In this document: positions 59,497 through 64,000 of the stretch, piece after piece
Layout of the letters: each line of letters opens with the position of its first letter
Position numbering within the stretch: position 1 is the stretch's first letter
Source of the DNA: Duganella levis
GTDB lineage: Bacteria > Pseudomonadota > Gammaproteobacteria > Burkholderiales > Burkholderiaceae_D
DNA: 64,000 nt
Assembly (NCBI RefSeq): GCF_009857605.1
Contig: NZ_WWCT01000003.1
Location: 267,634-331,633, forward strand
Direction: 5' to 3'
Made by a program: the position numbers and the translations under genes
The notes under the pieces: generated by a model
What the model saw: only the letters and a program-made list of their open reading frames with translations
Database searches by the model: none
Told to the model about the DNA's origin: nothing

Positions 59497-60312
59497 ATGA
59501 ATCAACGTAACGTCGCTTTCCGCACCGCCGGCCATACCCGTGGCCCGATCACGCGCCTGGCCAGTCCCGGCGATGCCGGTGAGCTGATCAAGCCCTTCGT
59601 CTTCCTCGACCGCTTCCACCTGCCGGCCGGCGACGGCGGCAAGATGGGCATGCACCCGCATTCGGGCATCGCCACCATCACGGTGCTGTTGGACGGCGCC
59701 ATCGAGTACCGCGAGACCACCGGCGCGGAAGGCGTGCTGCACACCGGCGGCGTCGAGTGGATGAGCGCCGGCAACGGCGTCTGGCATGACGGCGGTCCGG
59801 CCGAGGGCGAAAGCGCGCTGGGTTTCCAGCTGTGGCTGGCGCTGCCGCCGGAAGATGAAAACGGTCCTTGCGACAGCCGCTACCTGTCTTCTGATCAGGT
59901 GCCAAGCGTGGGGCCAGCCCGCATAATCCTCGGTCGCCATGGCGATGCGGCCAGCCCGATCCAGCCGCGCGCGTCGCTCAGCTATCTGCACGTCAAGCTG
60001 GCCGACGGCGAACGCTGGACTTACACACCGCCGGCCGGCCATACGGTGGCCTGGGTAGCGGTCGCGAATGGAGCGCTGCGCAGTGGCCGCACCACCATCG
60101 GCCGCGAGCTGGCGGTGTTCGAGGAAGGCGAAGCGGCGCTGGAGTTTGTGGCGGAAGGCGCGACCGAGTTCGTGCTCGGCTCGGCGGTCAAGCATCCGCA
60201 CGATCTGGTGACCGGCTATTACTCGGTGCATACCAATGCGGCAGCGCTGGCGCAGGGCGAGCAGGAAATCCAGCGCATCGGCAAACAGCTGCGCGCAGCA
60301 AACTTAATTTAA
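59497..60312 (+). CDS. Pirin-family protein
   Basis: A 271-residue bicupin of the pirin family (YhhW-like). Metal-binding motif 1 is HPHSGIATITVLLDGAIEYR; also GVEWMSAGNGVWHDGGPAEG, FQLWLALPPEDE and C-terminal YYSVHTN. Some members have quercetinase activity; others act as cofactors. ATG 59497 has CAGGAG at the right distance. The open frame extends 88 codons upstream through the promoter region. The DoxX gene follows after 19 bp in the same operon. Confidence 0.9.
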   Translation: MNQRNVAFRTAGHTRGPITRLASPGDAGELIKPFVFLDRFHLPAGDGGKMGMHPHSGIATITVLLDGAIEYRETTGAEGVLHTGGVEWMSAGNGVWHDGGPAEGESALGFQLWLALPPEDENGPCDSRYLSSDQVPSVGPARIILGRHGDAASPIQPRASLSYLHVKLADGERWTYTPPAGHTVAWVAVANGALRSGRTTIGRELAVFEEGEAALEFVAEGATEFVLGSAVKHPHDLVTGYYSVHTNAAALAQGEQEIQRIGKQLRAANLI

Positions 60313-60331
60313 TCAGACAGGAATCACTATC

Positions 60332-60700
60332 ATGAACAGCAATACCATTTCGATCATCGGCCGCGTGCTGCTGGCCACCATTTTCGTCTTCAGCGGCATC
60401 GGCAAGATCATGGCGCCGGCCGCCACCATCGGCTACATCGCCTCGTCCGGACTGCCGTTTGCGACGCTGGGCTTTGCCATCGCGGTGGCGGTGGAACTGG
60501 GCGGCGGCCTGGCGCTGGTGTTCGGCTTCCAGACCCGCATCGTGGCCGCCATTCTGGCTGCGTTCTCGATCGTCACCGCGCTGGCCTTCCACAACAATCT
60601 GGCCGACCAGAATCAGCTGATCAATCTGCTGAAGAACTTCGCCATGGCCGGCGGCTTGTTGCAGATCGTGGCGTTTTACGGCAACAAGGTCAAGGCTTAA
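60332..60700 (+). CDS. DoxX-family membrane protein
   Basis: A 122-residue protein with four hydrophobic segments (ISIIGRVLLATIFVFSGIGK; FATLGFAIAVAVELGGGLAL; IVAAILAAFSIVTALAFHNN; NFAMAGGLLQIVAFYG). The first segment carries the DoxX pattern F-x-x-(S/A)-G-x-x-K. DoxX proteins often accompany pirin and redox genes. It overlaps the PEP-mutase family gene by 11 bases at the 3' ends. Confidence 0.9.
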   Translation: MNSNTISIIGRVLLATIFVFSGIGKIMAPAATIGYIASSGLPFATLGFAIAVAVELGGGLALVFGFQTRIVAAILAAFSIVTALAFHNNLADQNQLINLLKNFAMAGGLLQIVAFYGNKVKA

Positions 60701-61478
60701 GGAACAATGCCTGCAGGTCGCCGTACGGCATGGCCTTGGCGATCAGCGGGCCGGCGCTGCCGGTGTCCAGGAAGCCTTTGGCCATGCCGGCCGCGACCGA
60801 CCACAGCGCCTGGGGAATGCCGGAACCGGCGCTCAGGCGCACTGCCCCCAGTTGCAGCAATTCGGCGGCGGGCGGCAGGCCCGGCCAGTCCATCACGTTG
60901 AGCGGCAAGCCGGCATCGGCGACGACAGCCTTGATTTCGTCCGGCAGGCAGATGCCGGGCACGAACAGGCCGTCGGCGCCGGCGGCCTTGTACAGCGCGG
61001 CGCGCTTTAGCACTTCGGCCACGCGCTGGCCTTCCGGCGCCAGCCCTTTCAGATACACATCGGTGCGGACGTTGATGAAGATCTCCGCCTGCGCGGCCAG
61101 CGCCTTGATGGCGCGGATCTTGTCGGCCAGCAGCGCCGGCGCGTCGTTGCCGTCTTCCAGGTTGATGCCGGCCACGCCGACATGGATCAGCCGCAGCACA
61201 TTGCGCGCCACCTGCTCCGGGTCGGCCGCATAACCATTTTCAAAATCCACAGACAGCGGCACCGTGATCACGCGGGCGATGTTGGCGGCCACCGCGATGG
61301 CGCTGTCGACCGGCAGGTGGTCGTTGTCGGCATAGCCTTGCGCCCACGCCACGCCGGCGCTGGTGGTGGCGATGGCGGCCGCGCCCAGGCTTTCAAACAG
61401 GCGCGCGCTGCCGGCGTCCCAGGCGTTGGGCAGGTGTAGCAGTTGGCGGCCGTCGTGCAGTTGCTTGAATACGCTCAT
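60690..61478 (-). CDS. Isocitrate lyase/PEP mutase family enzyme
   Basis: A 262-residue (beta/alpha)8 enzyme of the ICL/PEPM superfamily (PNAWDAGSARLFESLGAAAI; TTSAGVAWAQGYADNDHLPV; VPLSVDFENGY; GINLEDGND; GADGLFVPGICLPDEIKAVV). The Asp/Glu residues for Mg binding are in place, but the KKCGH motif of isocitrate lyases is absent. Members cleave or form carbon-carbon or carbon-phosphorus bonds in 2-oxoacids. The exact substrate is unknown. It ends 10 bp upstream of the polB stop on the same strand, so it could be downstream in a polB transcript by read-through. Confidence 0.85.
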   Translation of the reverse strand: MSVFKQLHDGRQLLHLPNAWDAGSARLFESLGAAAIATTSAGVAWAQGYADNDHLPVDSAIAVAANIARVITVPLSVDFENGYAADPEQVARNVLRLIHVGVAGINLEDGNDAPALLADKIRAIKALAAQAEIFINVRTDVYLKGLAPEGQRVAEVLKRAALYKAAGADGLFVPGICLPDEIKAVVADAGLPLNVMDWPGLPPAAELLQLGAVRLSAGSGIPQALWSVAAGMAKGFLDTGSAGPLIAKAMPYGDLQALFLKP

Positions 61479-61488
61479 AAAGTCTCCG

Positions 61489-63885
61489 TTAGAAAAGGCT
61501 GGCTTGCGCCGTGGTCAGACTGGTGAAGCTGTCGTGCATTGGCTGCAGGATGGCGTCGGCAATCGGTTGCAGTTGCTTGGTCAGGTAATGCTCGTAGTCG
61601 ATGTGCGAGCGCATCGCTTCCAGCGGCTCGGGGCCGCCGGTGGTCATCACGTAGCTGATCCATCCGCCGTTCTGGTAACGCAGCGGGCGGCGCTGCGACT
61701 GGTTGTATTCGTCAGCCAGGCGCGCGGCGCGCACTTGCGGCGGCACGTTGACTTTATATTCGTCGAGCGGCTGGCGCAAGCGCTTGCGGTACACCAGCAG
61801 GTCGTCGTGGTCGCCGGCCAGCGTCCGCTCGGTGTAGTCGCGCACGTAGTCCTGGTAGGGCTGGTCCTTGAAGATGCGGGTGAACAGCCCTTGCTGGAAT
61901 TGCTGCGCCAGCGGCGTCCAGTCGCTGCGCGCCACTTCCAGGCCGCGGTAGATGACTTCTTCTTCGCCCTTGGCGTTGACGGCCAGCCCGGCGTAGCGCT
62001 TCTTGCTGCCGAGCTCGGTGCCGCGAATCGTCGGCATGAAGAATTTCTGGTAGTGGGTGTCGAACTCGATTTCGAGGTGGCAGTCGAGGCCGTGCTGTTC
62101 CTTCAGCATGGTGCGCCACCACAGGTTGATCTGGTCGGCCAGCCGCTGGCCGATGGCCAGCGCTTCGGCGTTCGGGTGTTCTTTTTTCAGCCAGATGAAG
62201 ATCGAGTCGGTGTCGCCGTAGATGACGTCGTAGCCTTCGGCTTCAACCAGCTTGCGGGTCTGCTTCAGCATCTGGTGGCCGCGCAGCGTCACCGACGACA
62301 CCAGGCGCGGATTGAAGAAGCGGCATTCGGTGGCGCCCAGCACGCCGCAGAAGGAATTCATCAGCAGCTTCAGCGCGGTCGACAGCGGTTCGTTCCTGGC
62401 GCGCTTGGCGGCGTCGCGCTGTTTCCAGATATCGGTGGTGATGGCCGGCAGGCAGTGCTTGTCGCGCGAGAACACGGTGCCGTTGACGCCCTCCACCACG
62501 CTGGCCGGATCGGCCGCGATTTCGCCTTCAACGAGGCCGACTGGGTCGACCAGAAAGGTGCGGATGATCGACGGGTACAGGCTTTTGTAGTCCAGCACCA
62601 CCACCGAGTCGTATAGCCCCGGCTTGGAGTCCAGCACGAAGCCGCCCGGCGAGGCGCCACCGCTGACGTCGCCCACGTTCGGCGCCACATAGCCTTCGCG
62701 GTGCATGCGCGGCAGGTAGTGGTGGTTGAAGGCGGCGATCGAGCCGCCCAGGTGGTCGGCCGGCAGCCCGGTGACGGTGGCGCGCTCGATCATGAAGGCC
62801 AGCAGGTTGGCCTTGGCGAAGATGCGCGTGACCAGCTCGCAGTCCTTGAGGTTGTACAGCGCCAGCGCCGGCTTGTCGTTGTGGAAACGGCGCTCGATTT
62901 CCGCCATCTTGTCGTAGTCGTCGCCGATGTCCTTGCCTTCGCCCAGCATCGATTGCGAGACGTTTTGCAGGCTGTACGAGGGGAACATCCAGGAGGCGGC
63001 CTTCAGCGCGTCGATGCCGTCGAGGATGATGCGGCCCGGCAGCGGCGCGAACAGGTAGCCCTGCTTGCCCGGATGCTCGCGCCATTCGATGCCCTTGCCT
63101 TCGCGCCCCAGCGCCAGCGCCACCTTGTACTTGTCGGCGTTTTTTTGCAGCACGCGCAGGTCGAACTGCACCACGTTCCAGCCGATGATGACGTCGGGGT
63201 CGTGCAGCGCCATCCAGCCGTTCAGGCGTTCGATCAGCTGGCGCGGCGTGGCGCAGTATTCGAGGTCGAAGTCGATGGTGGGCGTGGCGGCAGCGTCGTC
63301 GGCATTGGCATCGGCGGCCGCCGGCTCGCCCAGCATGTACACCTGGCGCTGGCCGCAGCCTTCCAGCGCGATCGAGTACAGGTCTTCATAGGCGCTGGTT
63401 TCGATGTCCAGCGACACCATCTTGAGCGCCGGCCGGTAGTCGGGCGCCGGCTTCAGTTTGCAATTGTGGATCACGCTGCCGCTGGCGTGGCCGCCCTCGG
63501 TCTGCACGCCGGCGGTGATGAAGCGTTCCATCAGGTAGCGCTCGGGCGGGCGGATGTCGGCTTCGTACAGTTTGATGCCATGCTCGCGCAGCGTGCGCTC
63601 CAGCGCGGTCAGCTGCTTGTAGCGCGCCGCGTAGACGCCCACTACCGGCTGCTGCTGGAAGGTCTTCAGCGGCAGTTCGCGCAGCGCGATGCCGGCCTGC
63701 GGGCCGATCTGGGCGCTGATGGCGTCCTGCACCGCCGCCTCGGCGAAGGCCACCGAGGTCTGTCCGGTCAGCCGCACCTTGCGCGGACCGTCGTCGGTGG
63801 CCAGCCAGAAATCGATCTCCGTGCCACTGGGCGTGTCGCGCCAGTGGCGAGTCAGGATGAAGCCGGTTTGTGCGGGATGCGTCAT
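61489..63885 (-). CDS. polB: DNA polymerase II (family B, SOS-inducible)
   Basis: A 798-residue family B polymerase. N-terminal 3'-5' exonuclease motifs are SLDIETS (Exo I), GWNVVQFDLRVL (Exo II) and YNLKDCELVTRI (Exo III). Polymerase motifs are LDYKSLYPSIIRTF (A), KLLMNSFCGVLGA (B) and VIYGDTDSIFIW (C). KKRYAGL is also typical. It performs error-free or replication-restart synthesis after DNA damage. ATG 63885 was used because the family N-terminus begins here. A LexA box overlaps the promoter 12 bp upstream. Confidence 0.96.
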   Translation of the reverse strand: MTHPAQTGFILTRHWRDTPSGTEIDFWLATDDGPRKVRLTGQTSVAFAEAAVQDAISAQIGPQAGIALRELPLKTFQQQPVVGVYAARYKQLTALERTLREHGIKLYEADIRPPERYLMERFITAGVQTEGGHASGSVIHNCKLKPAPDYRPALKMVSLDIETSAYEDLYSIALEGCGQRQVYMLGEPAAADANADDAAATPTIDFDLEYCATPRQLIERLNGWMALHDPDVIIGWNVVQFDLRVLQKNADKYKVALALGREGKGIEWREHPGKQGYLFAPLPGRIILDGIDALKAASWMFPSYSLQNVSQSMLGEGKDIGDDYDKMAEIERRFHNDKPALALYNLKDCELVTRIFAKANLLAFMIERATVTGLPADHLGGSIAAFNHHYLPRMHREGYVAPNVGDVSGGASPGGFVLDSKPGLYDSVVVLDYKSLYPSIIRTFLVDPVGLVEGEIAADPASVVEGVNGTVFSRDKHCLPAITTDIWKQRDAAKRARNEPLSTALKLLMNSFCGVLGATECRFFNPRLVSSVTLRGHQMLKQTRKLVEAEGYDVIYGDTDSIFIWLKKEHPNAEALAIGQRLADQINLWWRTMLKEQHGLDCHLEIEFDTHYQKFFMPTIRGTELGSKKRYAGLAVNAKGEEEVIYRGLEVARSDWTPLAQQFQQGLFTRIFKDQPYQDYVRDYTERTLAGDHDDLLVYRKRLRQPLDEYKVNVPPQVRAARLADEYNQSQRRPLRYQNGGWISYVMTTGGPEPLEAMRSHIDYEHYLTKQLQPIADAILQPMHDSFTSLTTAQASLF

Positions 63886-63897
63886 GCCAGAATTATA

Positions 63898-63913
63898 CTG
63901 TATGTGCATACAG
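63898..63913 (-). promoter_or_regulatory. LexA (SOS) box of polB
   Basis: CTGTATGTGCATACAG, a perfect CTG-N10-CAG palindrome that fits the LexA consensus. It lies 12 bp upstream of the polB start, so LexA would block transcription until DNA damage. Confidence 0.9.
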
Positions 63914-63927
63914 CCGGCACGGCGTCC

Positions 63928-64000
63928 TTATTCGCGCGGCGGCCAGTTGCCCGCCAGGTAGGACAGCCGCAGCGCCGCCGGCCCGCGCGGCGCAGGCCGG
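63928..64000 (-). CDS. C-terminal end of an unidentified gene (runs off the right edge)
   Basis: A reading frame entering from the right ends ALRLSYLAGNWPPRE at the TAA 63928-63930. Only about 24 codons are visible. It lies upstream of polB on the same strand; the LexA box falls after its stop. The product cannot be identified. Confidence 0.4.
   Translation of the reverse strand, partial: RPAPRGPAALRLSYLAGNWPPRE

Overview
The window looks like a chromosomal stretch of a GC-rich betaproteobacterium, most likely Oxalobacteraceae (Massilia/Duganella/Janthinobacterium type). This rests on high GC, a Burkholderiales-style porin, a CzcE-like protein, a PolB-type DNA polymerase II with a LexA box, many LysR regulators and several TonB receptors. 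It is an inference from gene content, not from a marker gene. Genes are densely packed on both strands. The only RNA gene found is a tRNA-Pro(CGG). No rRNA, insertion sequence, phage or CRISPR array was seen.

Layout. 1-1.5 kb: 5' part of a TonB-dependent receptor. 1.5-7.8 kb: a tartrate/D-malate type operon (dehydrogenase/decarboxylase, dicarboxylate symporter, glycerate kinase, pyruvate kinase) with a divergent LysR regulator. 7.8-12.6 kb: a three-subunit periplasmic GMC dehydrogenase (Tat small subunit, FAD subunit, tri-heme cytochrome c) with a divergent GntR/FadR regulator. 12.6-15.4 kb: winged-helix regulator, Fic protein and an EamA transporter with a very His-rich tail, plus a membrane protein. 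15.4-19.4 kb: a soluble five-PAS chemoreceptor and a triple-CheW protein. 19.6-23 kb: tRNA-Pro, methyltransferase, membrane-anchored AraC regulator, S41 peptidase. 23-34 kb: redox accessory genes, namely a PaoABC-like molybdenum aldehyde oxidoreductase, zinc alcohol dehydrogenase, SDR, two paralogous cupins, two paralogous LysR regulators, a Bcr/CflA exporter and a double carboxymuconolactone-decarboxylase-like protein. 34-35.4 kb: a HipBA module whose hipA is broken by an internal deletion. 35.6-40.2 kb: CzcE-like protein, porin, GlxA-type regulator, SDR and MFS transporter.

40.3-48.4 kb is a metal-acquisition region. It holds an ABC system with a DUF2946-like small protein and a frameshifted DUF3299 gene, a PepSY membrane protein and TonB receptor behind a cobalamin riboswitch, and a divergent NiCoT-like permease. 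Two copies of one palindrome (TTAATGCAA-N5-TTGCATTAA) sit on the promoters of the ABC operon and the permease, pointing to one Fur-family-like regulator. 48.4-53.3 kb: carboxylesterase, methyltransferase and GH9 glycosidase.

53.3-58.5 kb looks like a molybdate/tungstate regulon. It has a WtpA/ModA-type binding protein and a permease without an ATPase gene, a DUF2325 coiled-coil protein, a small sulfite-oxidase-fold protein, a class I glutamine amidotransferase and a single-domain ModE. Three 24-bp ModE-like boxes of identical geometry lie in their promoters. The window ends with a LysR/pirin/DoxX group, a PEP-mutase family enzyme and polB behind a good LexA box.

The most interesting signals are the shared palindromes in the metal region together with the riboswitch, the three ModE-like boxes that place DUF2325 in the same regulon, and the two damaged genes (hipA deletion, DUF3299 frameshift).
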